Source: Daedaleopsis sinensis
Lineage: Eukaryota > Basidiomycota > Agaricomycetes > Polyporales > Polyporaceae
DNA length: 64,000 bases
Direction: 5' to 3'
NCBI GenBank assembly: GCA_033807695.1
Contig: CM066309.1
Location: 1,550,001 to 1,614,000, forward strand
The translations under genes were made by a program, and so were the position numbers. Under the pieces are notes generated by a model. The model saw only the letters and a list, made by a program, of their open reading frames with translations. It had not been told where the DNA came from and did no database searches. Shown in pieces: positions 23,211 through 36,152 of the stretch; within the stretch, counting starts at the first letter, position 1, and the number at the start of each line of letters is the position of its first letter.

Positions 23211-23573
23211 AATAATCAAGAGACTTGGCTTCAATGTCGCTGCAATATCAAAACGGTCAGTATCGGTACGTCGAACTGCAAGTGGAATAGTCGGATCGGT
23301 CGCAGTGCATTGAGAGTTATGTGGAATTGTAACCAACATAGACATAGGGGCGATTCAAATGCGTCTGAAGAAGAATGAGATGAATAGAATACTATCGTAC
23401 TTTGAGTTACAGGAATACAACAGCCGGATAGTGCGATGCATATATGCGCGCAGAACGGAATCCACAGAACGAGTCAACATAGATAGCGTGGGCAATCTGA
23501 GAACCACCACGTAGGAGGAACATATGATAGAGATGAATACAGAGGGCGCAGTCGCCGCAGCTATCCTTACCGC
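23211..23573. other. convergent 3' intergenic region
   Basis: Between the 3' ends of the MFS and PIL1 genes; AT-richer than the coding flanks, nothing else recognised. Confidence 0.45.
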
Positions 23574-26500
23574 TCACCGAATGCTGTCACCGTCATCGAC
23601 ATTACTCGCAACCCGCCCAGGATTGTATGCAGACGCCCTGTCGTCCGTATAGGCGGAGATGTAATCAAAATCGTCATCTTGGCGATAGTGCGACACCGGT
23701 CTGTCGTCATAATTGGACGGAGCGTTTGACGGAGAGGCAGAGCGCATCCCCGCCGGTACCCCGGGCTGCAGCATCTGTTGCTGCTGCGCAGGGTACGGGG
23801 AGGACGGGAGCGCGCGTTTCTTAAAATTCAGCGGGCTGACGTCCGACTGCGCGCTGTCCATGCTCATGTTGCGGATTTGAGGCTGCGGCCGCCTGAACGC
23901 CGCGGCGGAGATGGTACGCGTCCCGCCAGAGTTGAATGACGTGTTCGAGCCAGAGATACCGGCCAGGTTATACATCGAGCTCGACTGCGGTTGGACAGGG
24001 GGGGTGGTCATGGGCGTCCGGAACGGGGTCCCGTTGGTGTCTGTGGATAACGCGGGCGAGGCCCTAGGGAGACTGATTGGAGGTCGCGTTTGATCTCCGT
24101 CACTGCTGAGGGCTGGGGAGGAGGGAGCCGGTATTGTGTCTTGCGTAGGTGCCCTATTTCCAGGAGAGCCGACAGAGCGATCACGCTCCCGCACGTACAT
24201 CCCTTCTAGTTTCGGGCTTGTAGGCTGAGAGCCGTTCTGTCTGCCGGTATTGATGGAGGGCAATGGAGACGTCCCATGTCTTTGCCAGGCAGGGATACCA
24301 GTGCGAAACTGCGCGCGGCCCAATGGTTGTGAAAGAACAGGAGACTCCGGCGGTGTGGATGACATCATCAAAGCGTCTAGTTCGCGCGAGACCTCCAGTG
24401 CTGCCGCTGCATTGAGAGACTTCTCATCAAGCAGGTCCGCAGCAGGGGGTGTGGGTGCACGAGGTGGCGGTGGTGGCTCTTGCTGCGGAGACTCAGCAGG
24501 GGATCGTCCACGCGACGCAGAGTCAGAAAGACTTGGAGATGCGGGTTGTGGGCGTTGTACTGACCCACGATTATCAGTACATGACATGGCAACTGTGAAC
24601 GGCACAACATACCTTCAGGGGAAACGCGCCCGCCAGATGCAGCGTCCAGATGGGCATGCAGAGGAGGCACAGGAACACGATGGCTGCCGCCGGGGGCAAC
24701 GCGAGGAGGCAACGCTTGAGATTGATCTTGCTCTTGGTGTCGTTTCTCCAGCTCATTCTCGACATCGCTGACACCACCGAACCTCACTCGTCGATCACCT
24801 ACGTCAGGCAACGACTCATGGGATGCACTCAGCCGAGGCGACATATACGCGAGAACGTCCTCTTCTTCGTCTTCCTCGACCAACGGCGCCTTGCCGTTGC
24901 CTACATTCAGCGTACCGGGACCATTCTGCATGGCAGACGGAGGCTGAGAGGGAGCAGCGCCAATGGGGAGACCTTGGCCATCCGATGGTGAGTAGATTGG
25001 AGGTGGCGGGGAGTAACGCTGCGGTCCGAAGTCGGCGCCGTCCTTCACATCGCGCGGAGCTGTTGCTTGGGTGGAGCTCGGGCCCGCAACACTAGAGGAA
25101 CCGTCGAGGCTATGGCTCAGTGCTTGAGCGACACTGGAAGAAAACGATTCGTCCCCGCCTCGATCTATCTCGATAGATGGGGCACGATCGCTCTCCTGCA
25201 TCGGCGGAGACGATATGTATGGATTGGTAGAGAAGCTGCTGCCCACTCCTGGCTGGGGACGCGGACCGAGCGCTTTGATGGGGAACGTGGCGAAACGGCC
25301 ACCACGAGGACTTGCAGGCTTCTCGCGCTCTGCGACGGTGAACGAGCTGGGTTGGTTCAACGGTGGAGAGGAGAATGAGCCGAACTCGCTAACGGATGGA
25401 TTGGGAAACTGTGGAGGTTGGTCGGACGACAAGAATTGGGATATACTGAAATCGCTCTGTTCGACTGGAGGAAGACCACCATACGTCGTGGTAGGTGAGG
25501 TAGCACCAGTTGGTTGCCCAAAGGAACTTCCATTCGCAGCAGACAGTGATGGTCGGCGTGGTTGCTGCGGAGAGGACGATGCTGGAAGCTCAATCCCAGG
25601 TAGGATCGAGCGGTGGGTAGGGTTCGAGTCGGGTTCAGGGGAAAATGACACTTCTCCGACCGAACGAGTCGCTTCGGCGACGAGGAATTCGGTCCTTGCA
25701 TGCCCCGCATAGTACGGACGGGGAAGACCCGGCTGGGTCTCATCCACAGGTATCTCCTAATGCGAACATGAGTGTATGCACGCATATTAGCCGTCAGCGA
25801 CTGACTAAGATGATCAGCTTGCCTATTTCTCCCACAATCTGTCGATGCCTATTTAGATCTGGGTGCGGGACGATCATACAAACGACTCACCGAGCCCTTT
25901 TCGCAACACTCGAGCAATCCACCAAACTTCCTGCCCATCCACGAGCGTACGCTAGACCGCTTAAAGTCTCCCAGATTTGCCTCTTCCGCCATGATCTCCG
26001 CATCCATCTGGCGGATCTCGTCGCGCAGTCGGTTAAGAAGGTCGGTTTGCTGCTGTAAGTTCTTGTTCTCCGGACTCATCTTGACGAGCTTCCTCTCCGC
26101 CCCATCTGCATCGGAGATAACGGACTTGCGGCGGCGTTTGAGTCCGTCGAGGTTCTCCTCGCGTGTCCGGACAGCCTTCATCTGCTCTCGAATTGCGCCT
26201 TCATGATTCGCAAGGGCGGACAGGGCGGCGGCGAAGTGTAACAAGACGGCATTGGAGGCGATCAACGTGTCCTGAGGTTTTTTGAGGTGTCTGTACACGA
26301 CGGAAAGCATGAATGAGACTCACACCTATGTCGTCACCCTCACCCTGGCCCCATACCCTCAGCGCGTCTGAAGCGCGGGCGAAGTCAACACTCAGTCTTT
26401 GAAATCTGAAAGGTGCGCCATCCACTCAGTCCGAGAAGTTCCCTGTCAGTTATTGCTTTCCTGGAGAGACGTACGAGTTCAAGACTGCCTTCTCCGCAGT

Positions 26501-26593
26501 GATGAGGTCTTGTAGGGAACGGAGGTCCTGTTTTACTGCGAGGCCGGGTACGGTGGTGTTGTGCGCGATCTTTCGGGCGGCATTTTTGAACAT
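23574..26593 (-). CDS. PIL1: eisosome core protein Pil1/Lsp1
   Basis: Exons (minus) 26593-26475, 26405-26324, 26271-25891, 25756-24613 and 24559-23574 give 903 aa. Residues 1 to about 230 are the BAR-domain core: MFKNAARKIAHNTTVPGLAV, LRSLQDLITAEKAVLNS, FQRLSVDFARASDALRVW, then AIREQMKAVRTREENLDGLK and RRRKSV, and WMGRKFGGLLECCEKGS. This domain forms curved dimers that build eisosomes, static furrows under the plasma membrane. The remaining 670 residues are a disordered Ser/Pro/Gln-rich tail, much longer than the yeast protein (about 340 aa in total). It has one acidic patch (LVEEDEEEDVLAYMSPR) and ends in DDRASAYNPGR. Such tails are known in basidiomycete members. Each proposed splice restores a family block. 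Confidence 0.95.
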
Positions 26594-27713
26594 TTCGTCG
26601 TTTCGTCGTTAGGCAAAGGTGCAGGAGGACGAGATTGAGACAGGATATATAGTCGAAGTAGCCTGCTGCGCACGGGATGGAAGACGAAGAGCAAGCCGAA
26701 CGGACAGCCATGCACAGCGTCAAGATGGGCGCCTCGGCACGAAAGTGACCTCATCGGATATTTCAGGAACAACTGTGGCCAAAATAACGTATATACTCTA
26801 AGCTCTAAGCACCTAACAACAGTACTATGGCATACTGTACATATGTCCTTATATTTGATCAAACATTCCACTACATGTTTAACAAACGCAGACCGACTGC
26901 TTTCTCACAATTCTACGTGTGGTACTGTGCAGTAGGATAATAGCTCCTTATGAACTTCAAGTTCCTCATGTCCACGATGCACATTCCCTCCAGATCTGGC
27001 CAACGACCTTTGACGAAATCCAGTACATACAGTCCGAGTAGCTCTATAGGCGTAGAACCGGGGGGAGAAAGTCTTGAAGCTTGAGCACGGAGCCAAGGGT
27101 AATATCCGCTATCCGCATTGCGCCTATCCTCCGGGAAGTGTTTCGACGGGAAGAAGTAGCCTGGTAGATATGCGCAGTAATAATATTGTTGTCCTTGACG
27201 ACCCCCTGAAGCTCGCGCTCTACACGGCTCTACACAGCGGAGAAATCAGCCTCAAATTGAGATCATACGGCGCGGGAACCCTCAGAGGGCCCGCCGGGAT
27301 GTGAACGCACCTTGACCGTTCTTGTCCCACGCTGATGTAGATGCAGCGAAAGGGCTTGTCCACGCTCCCGCGCCGGTGATCTTGAGCGCGCGTGCAGCGG
27401 CGAGGGTGGAGCTCCGTGTAGGCCCCTTCTCTCGTGCCGGCGGAGCCCAGATGAGCGCTTCGCGCGAGGCGAGCCGCGAGACGGGCGGCGAGGTCCCGGG
27501 CGGGTACATCTTGAAGAGTGCAGCAAAACTTCGGTCTTCTCTGCGGCGTTGTTTCCCCCGCGACGGTACGGCGCGACGAGTCAGGAGGGTGATTTGCTGA
27601 ACGGCGCATCCGATCTTCGCGGCAAGTCCGACCACCGGTTCAACCAGGGTTCAACCGCTGCAGCCAAAGGACGTGACATATGTAGTAAGCTACACAAGTG
27701 GTTCGGATCAGTC
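26594..27713. other. 1.1 kb intergenic
   Basis: The left end is the PIL1 promoter. A GC-rich stretch at 27280-27640 is open on the minus strand (AALFKMYPPGTSPPVSRLAS) but has no partner exon or domain, so I do not call it. No repeats seen. Confidence 0.35.
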
Positions 27714-29470
27714 CTAGGTGTGGCGTGGATCATTGTCTACCTCGTTCTCGTGTTCTTCATTGGCATGGTCCACCCCACTCCCAGTAGGAATAGTCCATCC
27801 CAGAGAGCCTCGAACAACCCGGTCGACGAAGCTGGGTGCGCTATCCGTGTTCATCGACTCCATCCCCATGGCCCGGTCGTCTGTTCCAATCCTGACGTTG
27901 TGTTCTTTCGCTTCCTGAAGGTCCAGAATAAACCGGTACGTGAGAATGGCGGTGAGGCTGTGAAAAAAAGAAGAGCAGTAAGTAGGAGTCGGAGGACGAA
28001 CGTGCATCTCGAGGTGGCCCCCGCGCGATGACTTACGATTCCGTGAATCTGGTCATCTCGCTTCCGGCATAGACACCGATGCCAGAGGTAAAGATCTGTC
28101 ACGGTATCAGAGTATGTACATCTCCTAGAAGTTGTATTCTGACCGAGGTGACGGTGAATGTCAGGTGCAGGATATTCAGGATCGACAACAACCTGAGATC
28201 GGCGAATTAGACCTCGTCTACACCGGTGCGTTACTGAGGCTGAGCCAGTGAAGGACGTACAGGAAATAGAGTATACCTATTAAGATGAGTACGGTGAGCA
28301 CAACCTTCACTTCATGCAGTCGCGACGTCGCACTGACCATTCCACAACAAGATACTCGAGAACGTTGCGGGCTTCTGGAAAGGTGTGCGGATCGGTAGTT
28401 TGGAGCTGTAGAGAGCGCGCCATGTGATGCCAACCAGCAGAATATCCGCAACAATCAACGCCCCTCGTGAGACTGAAGTGACTGCAAGGGATGTTCAGGC
28501 CGTAGAGCAGCGGCCTATGAAACTGTACAACGTACGTCTGCACAGCGGAGTCCAGTTAGCTGGTCTGTAACGGCGTGCCACGACAGCCGCGAGACACGCA
28601 CATGATGAGATCTTGCAGAGTAATTGTGTCTGTTAGTCCGCAGCCGAAATCGGGATCCAATATCGGCGTCTCGTGGATTGCGAGGTTCGTCTGTAGCAAG
28701 GTCATTTAGCCAGCCGCTCCGCGCGCAGACGATTCTATCAGTGACTGCGACTACATACTAGATTTATGAGAGCCGGAGACAGAGAAAGGGCGACGATGAG
28801 TCCAGAGATGAACCAGCTTCTGCACAAGGCGTATGCTCGCATCCCGGAGAACGCTTTAGTAGAGGCAATGTAAATTGAAGTGAGCTTAGTGGACAGGGGT
28901 AGGTCATATAGTACAAGGCTCACCGGCGAAAGGAATGTAAAGGGAATGTTGAAGCGCAGAGTTCATGTACTGGGCGACAGTGCAGCTGCAACGACACTCC
29001 GTCAGGACATGTGCTGCGTGATTCCCAGATATCTGCGTACCCCTTCATAACGTTTGTCAGCAACTGATCGAGAAATATCGTATGATGAAACATACCGTCT
29101 CAGAATGCGACAATGCGACGAATATCAAGATATATGTGACGCTTCTCAAAAGGTAGCAGTATCTGGTCCAGAGAATGATGGCTGACGCGAGTGAGAGTCT
29201 ACACTTCCACATGAAATTGATCTCGGAATCCAGCGTAATCACGAAATCGTAGGTGGAGAGGGCTGAGATCGCATGTCAAGCCGTATACTCGCGAGGCGGT
29301 GTTGCCACTCACTGATCACAACGAACTGGACGAAGTTGTCGGTCTGGCTGAGGATGCCCGAGCAAAGGCAAAGTTAGTGGAACCCGTGTCAGCGATTGCT
29401 AAATGACTGTAGCTCACATACTTGAGTAGGCGTCGATGAACTCATCGATATCGTCAACTGTGTCGGACAT
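27714..29470 (-). CDS. DUF6533-type seven-helix membrane protein
   Basis: The minus strand reads, in order, MSDTVDDIDEFIDAYSS (29470), QTDNFVQFVVI, LSTYDFVITLDSEINFMWKC, LASAIILWTRYCYLLRSVTY, CTVAQYMNSALQHSLYIPFA, AFSGMRAYALCRSWFISGLI, IADILLVGITWRALYSSKLP, and AILTYRFILDLQEAKEHNVR before the stop at 27714. The YD.V.TLD.EI..MWK block is the DUF6533 signature at the N-terminus of a large basidiomycete family of predicted seven-helix membrane proteins of unknown function. About nine short introns are needed. Exons 29470-29418, 29347-29313 and 29262-29096 join well; the next boundaries (29095-28990) I could not close in frame, so a lesion is possible there. The tail after helix 7 is acidic. Confidence 0.65.
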
Positions 29471-31147
29471 GGTACTGTTGGTATGAGTGAGCTGCAGGAA
29501 GGTACCCGTAACCGAAGTCATATATACCGTTCTGTCGTGAACATAGCCCGCTACGCGCGAGCAGGCCTCATAGTGCAACTACTGCATCCCGAGAGAGCCC
29601 GGCGAAACCATAAGGACAGTGTCGTATGTGGCTGCAGACCAGGGTTCCAGGTCAGTAGTGGATCTGTCGCACCTGCCAATTTGTCGGATGCCAAAGTGCG
29701 GTCGACCACGTCTAAGAATGCATATTGCAATGTAGCGGGAGTGGCAGAAACGACTTTCGAAGCGAATTTAGCTCACCACCCATACGGCACAACTGTAGCA
29801 ACTCACCAATAAGTACATTCGAGCGGGTGTCGAAGGTGTACGAGAGACGCTTCGCTCCATGCGGAGACCTACCAACCATCTCCCGCACGCATATGCTCCG
29901 AGCCCCTGACGACCTCAAGAGAGCTTCGCTCTACCCCCAGCCCTGACTCTAGCTCTGCACGCGGATATCCCCGATCTCCCTTCCGATGTAGACTCGCCGG
30001 TGATTTCGCATGCGGAAGGCGGCATGGACACGTTGCTGACAGCTGCTGCCGCTGGAGCCTGTGCTCGGTGCAAACTCTGCTGCTGATGGTGTCTGGCAGG
30101 GCCCGCGATCCGGTCGCCGCTGCGGACGCGGAGTATGCGATGCGGAGTCACAGCAGCCAAGTCGTGCATCCGCGGCGGCGGGGGCGCATGTGCGGCGGTT
30201 GGGTTCTAGTCACGGTGCATCCATGGCCAAGAATCGAAGATTCGGCGGTGATGCATGGTGAGCTGTCGGTTCTGAGGTATCCGGAGTAGCTGGTCGAGTG
30301 GAAGGACAGGTCAGTGGTTCTCTCATACTCCTATACTTTCCATCTGCGAAATTCGGAATTTGGAAGGCCCTGGACGGTGGACCCTTGTCGAGTTGCCAGT
30401 GACCATCCGAGCCCCAGGTTCCAACTCGGAGTATGGTCGCACTCCACTGTCCCACTGGTATGAAGCTTGGAACCTTAAAGGTAGGGTCAGAAGGCAGCAT
30501 TCCCGAGTGCTTCTGAGTCGATAGAAGGTACAGTATGCCAGAATAGCTGTACTGTGATGATAGTTGAGGAGGAAGAGGAAAGGCTGGTTGAAGAGCTCGA
30601 GGGTAGTAATGATACTGGCGCCCGAGCCGTAGTAACTTTTGCACCGCCTCCGTCCGAAATGAATCGATCGACGCGCTTCCGACCCATGGTTCGCAGCTGG
30701 AGATCTAATGTTCTCTGCTCGCGAGCTGCTCGATCCAAGGTCAAAAAAGCATAAGCCACATAGCGACATACAGGGGGCATATAGAGACATAGAAGCTACC
30801 GGTACATAGAAGTATGAGCTCTACAGTACGTACATGACAAGCAATACACTGCTAATACAACGCCATCGCGCATGATTTATATAGTACACGTACACGTATA
30901 GCGAGCACCCGGACCACGAACCCGAACCGAGACCAGGAGCGGCAGCAGCACGACGACAACAACAACACACGGACCAAGTTCGAGCATTTTCCGGATCTGC
31001 GCGCGAGGATAGCGACGAGTCTGCGAGCCTGTCAAAACGAATGTCCGTGCACGACCGTGTCGTGATCACGGCCTGCGAGGGTCAGAACCAGCCTGCCCAA
31101 GCACCCACGCCGCAGCGCTGCACAGTGCACTGAAGCACTCGAAGCAC
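29471..31147. other. 1.7 kb without a confident gene
   Basis: Short frames only. A minus-strand patch at 29915-30170 (AFRMRNHRRVYIGREIGDIR) is protein-like and may be the end of a lost gene. No transposon ends or tRNA recognised. Confidence 0.35.
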
Positions 31148-32645
31148 TCACCATCCGACCCCGCCCCACACCGTACCGATCTGGTCCATCGCGATCTCCC
31201 CGCGCACGAAGCGCCGCGACTTGCCCATGCCGCTCATGCCCGCGCTCGCGGACACCCCGACGCACGTCAGGCGCTCCTTCGCGTTCTCCTTCGTGTTCTC
31301 CTTCGTGCTCTCCGCAATGCTCTCGAGCTGCGCCGCGCCCTGCGACGGCCGCGCCTTGAACAGCCGGTTAGGGCGCGCCTCGGGCTCGAGTGTCTTCGGC
31401 TGCACCCTCCGCGGTGAGGGGCGCTTGGGCCTAGCCACGAGCACAGGCTCGGGCTCTGGTTCGGAAGGCGTGTATGGCGCGGAGGGAAGAGGCTTGTCGG
31501 TGTTGACGAGCAGCCACTCCCTGCTCATGGTAGACGTCGGCGTCGAGACGATAGGCGAGTCCTCCTCGGACTCGGACTCGGACTCCTCGGGAGAGGAGGG
31601 AAAGACGAGGTCGGTGGGCACGCCGTCCCCGAGCATCTTCCGCACGCGCCGCATCTTCTCGCGGCGCATCGCCGCCTCGGAGGGCAGCGCGAACGAGGGC
31701 GGGTCGCACGGCGCGACCACGCGGTCGAACGGCGGCGAGCCGGGGATCGTCTCGAGCTTCGGCCTGCGCGAGCGCGCGGGGCTCGGGACAGCTAGCTGCA
31801 GGAGCGGCGGGCGCTGCATGGGGTACGGCGAACGCCAAGCGAGCTCGTCCGCCTTCACGCGCACGGTGCTGCGCGAGCTCGTGGCGGATGTGCGCGACGC
31901 GACAGAGTCCGGGCTCTTGGCGCTCGCGCGGGCGGCATCTACGTCGACGGACTTGGTGCGCGAGTGCTTCCTGAATGGATTCTTGCTCGAGGTGGGCGTC
32001 TTGGGACGGACAGGCAAATCGATCTGCGTGGTTGGCACTGTGCCGGCCATGCTGGTCAATATGCGTGTTCGAAGGAAGAGAACACAAAGGACAGTGACCC
32101 ATGTAACGGGCTGTTACATCCTGAACGCAGCGTGATCATTGGCCAAGTAAGTATGTCCCAAGTGCCCCATCACGAAGACACTTGAACTATATCGCAAACT
32201 AGTCTCGAACCAGCCATTAGAGGACGATTCGCTGCTTGGGCGGAGTTTCGGGTGGAGAGCGAAAACCCCAAGCAAAGAAAGGTCGTCCTCTAACGTCTGG
32301 TTACGAGAATAATCGCAGACAGACAGCCTGTCCCATGCAGGTTACGCTTCAAATGCTGCGTGTAACCAGCATGGGACTAAAGTGTCTCGTCGAGTGGCAC
32401 GCAGATCACATTTGGCCGATGAACCGAACGCGAGTAGGATATAACACCATATCATGGTGCATCACGGAGAAGAGACACTCACTGATGTAAGAGAGATCGA
32501 GGACGTGCGGGGTACTGCCCAAGACTTGGCCGAGCTTGTTGTTAGTGCGAATGAGTTTTGCACGTTGCTCGCTCGAGAGCTCGTTCCGAGTAGGCGGCGG
32601 CGGAGGGAAGCGGATGAAAGCAGGAGACACAGTGGCGACAGACAT
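31148..32645 (-). CDS. conserved basidiomycete protein, unknown role
   Basis: Exons (minus) 32645-32483 and 32037-31148 give 1053 nt, 350 aa, in frame. The first exon reads MSVATVSPAFIRFPPPPPTR and TNNKLGQVLGSTPHVLDLSY. The second is basic and Ser/Pro-rich, with REKMRRVRKMLGDGVPTDLV followed by FPSSPEESESESEED, an STKENTKENAKE repeat, and the end RRFVRGEIAMDQIGTVWGGV. I recall the K-L-G-x-x-L-G-x-T-P-x-V and LGxxVPxxLVF motifs from uncharacterised basidiomycete proteins; no enzymatic domain is visible. It is probably disordered and regulatory. The start codon of the second exon alone (32059) is an alternative, but the first exon is too protein-like to ignore. The 445 bp intron carries a hairpin-forming inverted repeat. 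Confidence 0.7.
32191..32319. repeat. imperfect inverted repeat (foldback element)
   Basis: Arms at about 32191-32240 and 32267-32319 pair as reverse complements. Matching blocks include TTAGAGGACGA with CGTCCTCTAA, CAAGC/GCTTG next to the loop, and CGAACCAG with CTGGTTACG. The unpaired centre is about 26 bases. It lies inside the 445 bp intron of the gene at 31148-32645. It has no coding capacity and looks like a very short MITE. Confidence 0.7.
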
Positions 32646-34782
32646 CTCTGAGTTGCGAGTGATTTTTCTGAGTGGGTGATACTAGAACCGGAGACCAGCG
32701 GAAAAAGGACAAGAGCAGCAAGCAAAGATTGAACAGAGCAGAGACAGGACCAGATATAAGACCTCTAGGGCCGGGGAGGGAGAGCGTCGAGCGGCGAGCG
32801 GCGAGTGGTGGTGGGGAGCACGGACCTTGCTGGTGAAAGCAAGAGTAGGTATATATACCGGCGGGGGCAGCGGCCGCGACTCGGAGGAGGGAGACAAAAG
32901 AGCGATAGACGCCCAGCAGTATTGTCATACACGTTCCGCGCAGATACAAAAGAGCATACGGCCGATGGATATCGGTTTGCCATCGCTCGCGCCGAGTCGA
33001 AGAGGATCAGTTGACGGGGGTTCCGCGGTATGTCATGGGAAGAACTGTCAGCACACGACAATTAGCAGACAATAAACACAAGCGCACGGCACGTAAAGGG
33101 AAGACTATATGCGGCCAACGTGGGCCCGGCGCAGATGAAAAATCTGTAACAATTAGGTGGGATCTCAGCCAGCAAGACGTTCGTAGCCGACACACCTCCG
33201 AGAATGGAACCTTGAAGCAACGTCGACGTCGTTGCTGTATGATGCATAGTCAGTGACCGGTACGCACCCGAAGTCTCCGTTGTCAAGCTTTCAAAATCCA
33301 GATGTGGATTGAGTAACGCCTTGCAGTTATGATCGCGCACGGATCCTCCTAGGCTCCGCAGGAAACATGACCGGTATGTACCATGGTGGCAACGTGGTCG
33401 AGATGACTCGAGAAGAGAGAGCAAGTCGAGCGTCCAGCTGCCAGTCACGCAGCGAGCGCTACTGAATAGTTCTCATCCGGAAACTCCCGGGCTATATTAG
33501 TGACAACACTATTATCTAGTATTATCTAGACTAGTCTATCTCTCCAGCTACTCATACGCCTCTTACTTGGACTACACTCTCGGAGTCGACTATATGTTCC
33601 AGATCGCTGACTCTCTCCTACGAGAATTGACTGAAACTAAAAGCGGTAGAGTGAGTGCGACGACCCGGGCTTGACATGCATCTACGTTGTTTCTGCCAAC
33701 TCGCTCCTCCTAATGCATGATGCATGATGATGCATTGATGGTCCACCCACGGCGCAATTCATATGTTCCCCTTCATGATGCTTACGCCTGGATGACGCAC
33801 CGGGTTAGGAGCAAGAAACCGGCGTTAGATAGTCAAAACGCCCGACTCCCTCCCTGTCACTCCGAGAGCTCTCCTTTGGGTAACAAACGCCGATTTGCGG
33901 CAGGTATGAGCGACGTCGGAAATCTCATTCATCGACACATGTTTGACAGGATCGCTGCATGCACCAGCCCGGATTTTGTTGACATTTATGTCTCTACGAT
34001 ATAGAAACCGCGTACTAAACCGTATGGAGTAGACTTCCTGAGACGATAGCTTCGGACACTCAGAACTCCCCGCAATTTAGTGGTGACATACATATGCACG
34101 TCATTTCTCAACTAGATGCTGCCACAGGATGCATATGTACTGGATCACCAGCTCATGGCAGTTTTTTTGCGGAACACCACACCGTCAAGATTGGCCCGGA
34201 CGTCAATGACGTCCTACATTTGTATGTCAGCCCTCTCCACAAGTCTCTATAGTAACTGAACGAACCTTTCGATTGTACTGCAGGGGAAGCGTGGAGTCAG
34301 TGAGATATATCACAGGCTAGAGTAGACGGCAATGATATCAATGATCTCGATATAAGAAGACATCGCAGTGGGATGTGGCTGGCAAGAACGGGAAGCAGCG
34401 ACCATGCTTATGATCAATATACTTACCACTTGCATTGTGGTTCCCTTCAGTGACTGGTCGGCGAGCAATATTATTGAGCAACATCACCGACTTTTACGGA
34501 GAGAAATCGACATTCGAGCTCAATTGAGGCGACGGCTCGTGGGCCCAACGCTCGCGCTGTGATACATCCAAATGCAACGGTAAGAGAAGTACGAATGGTA
34601 TATTGTTCTGAACCTAAATCCTCTGGATGGTACAAAGAAGCTACACCGGGTTGGCTAGATGATACAGTGCGGAGCGGACGATACATATGCGCAGAACATG
34701 GGGGTAGATGTCCGAGTGATGCAGGATGCAGGATTTGGAAAAGGACACTGAGGAGCGGGTGATGGCCGGAGGGTTCATGAGA
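32646..34782. other. 2.1 kb without a gene
   Basis: The left end is the promoter of the preceding minus-strand gene. 33480-34500 is AT-richer, with several TATATA-like and ATGCATGATGATGCAT palindromic stretches (33713-33735). No coding pattern, element end or tRNA that I can support. The right end is 3' flank of the kinase gene. Confidence 0.4.
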
Positions 34783-36152
34783 CTACTCCGCACGGAAGCG
34801 TCCCACAAAACGGCGAATAAAGCCAGACCGCGGGATCGGGGCCACCACCTTCATCTGCGTCTGCGAAGGCTGGAATATCGACGGGTCCAGCGGCGCAGTC
34901 GTCATGTGCATCTCGCGCGCATGCAAATCCTGCTCCGCCGCCGCAATTTCCGCCTCCAGGTACCGCACGCGCAGCTGCGGCGTGTCCGGGCCCTCCGTCT
35001 CGACGGTCGACGACGAGAACGAAGACTTGAGGACATTCGCCCCGCCGTCTGTGATGTCGCACTCGATATGCGGCACCTCCGGCACGCGCATCTCCTCGTC
35101 GCCCGCGACGCGCGCAAGCGTGTCCCGGTCCCACGAGAGGTAGAACGCCTGGAAGGGCGAGTCGCGGAAGTACATGCGCGCGCCGTCGCGCAGGTACGCG
35201 GAGCCCGCCGCGATCTCCATCGGGTGCATGAAGAAGCTGCCGACCTGGGCGATGTCCGCGCGCAGCTCGTGCAGCCCGGTGCGGTACGCGCGCTCGCGGC
35301 GGAAGACGCGCGCGAGCAGGTGGTGCGCGCTGCGCGAGATCGGGAGCATCTCGCGCAAGAACTCGGGGTTGTGCCGGTACGCGAGGTAGCAGGGGTCGTG
35401 CAGGCTCGCGGTGGTCCACGGGTTGTGGCCGGAGATCATGCTGAGGAGGATGACGCCGAGCGCCCAGACGTCGTTCGCGCGGGTGTTGTAGGGCTGGCGG
35501 ATCGCGTAGTCGCCTATGCATTCTGTGGGTGGAGGACAGCGTGGTTAGTATGGGGGAGGACTCCGGTGTTGAAGCAGTGCATACCTGGACTCATGTAGAG
35601 CGAGCTGCCTGCGCCGAACGTCTCGGAATGAATGTTCATCGTGGCAAGCCCGAAGTCTGTAAGATAGAGCTTCGTGCCGTGCTCGGTTTCCTCGACGAGG
35701 AAGTTTTCGGGCTTGATGTCGCGATGGAAGACGCCGACCTGATGGCACGCCTCGACGGCGTCCAAGACCTGCAAGAACAGGTCCTTCACGACGTTGTTGT
35801 CGCCGCGGTAGTGCCTCCTCTCTGAGAGGTACGAGAAGAGGTCGCCGCTGCGGCAATAGTCCATGACGAGGAAGATGTAGTACCGGTGGTAATACACAGC
35901 GTGAAGCGTGACGACGCTCGGGTGTGGGGAGAGGAGTTTGTGGTATTTGATCTCCTGCTGCTGGAGCGAGTACCGTCGTGTATTCGGCTCCGCTTTGATG
36001 ATGCACTTGACCGCGTACTCTGCGGTGCCAGAGGTTTCCTGCGCGAGATATGTCACGCCGCTGGAGCCGGAACCCAGGATGCGCGTTAGGCGCAGCCGTC
36101 CGTGGTCGAGCGTGCAGCCGGCAAGGTCGGGGATGTCGTTGCTGTGGTACAT
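34783..36152 (-). CDS. Ser/Thr protein kinase, paralog A
   Basis: Exons (minus) 36152-35585 and 35522-34783 give 1308 nt, 435 aa. The kinase domain spans residues 15 to about 285: Gly loop ILGSGSSGVTYLA, ATP lysine in YAVKCIIK, catalytic loop FHRDIKPENFLVE, metal loop TDFGLA, activation-segment end YMSPGECIG, and NDVWALGVILLSMISGHNPW. All key residues are present, so it should be active. The sequence resembles the fungal group near yeast Sks1/Vhs1 and fission-yeast Ran1 (recalled, not compared). The C-terminal 150 residues have no domain. The intron splits the codon after YMSP exactly as in the paralog at 44359-45785. The role is unknown; nutrient or developmental signalling is a family-level guess. 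Confidence 0.92.

Noticed and set aside
34726..35598. 290-codon plus-strand open frame over kinase paralog A
   Set aside because: Antisense shadow with extreme Arg/Val/Ala content; the kinase motifs lie on the minus strand.
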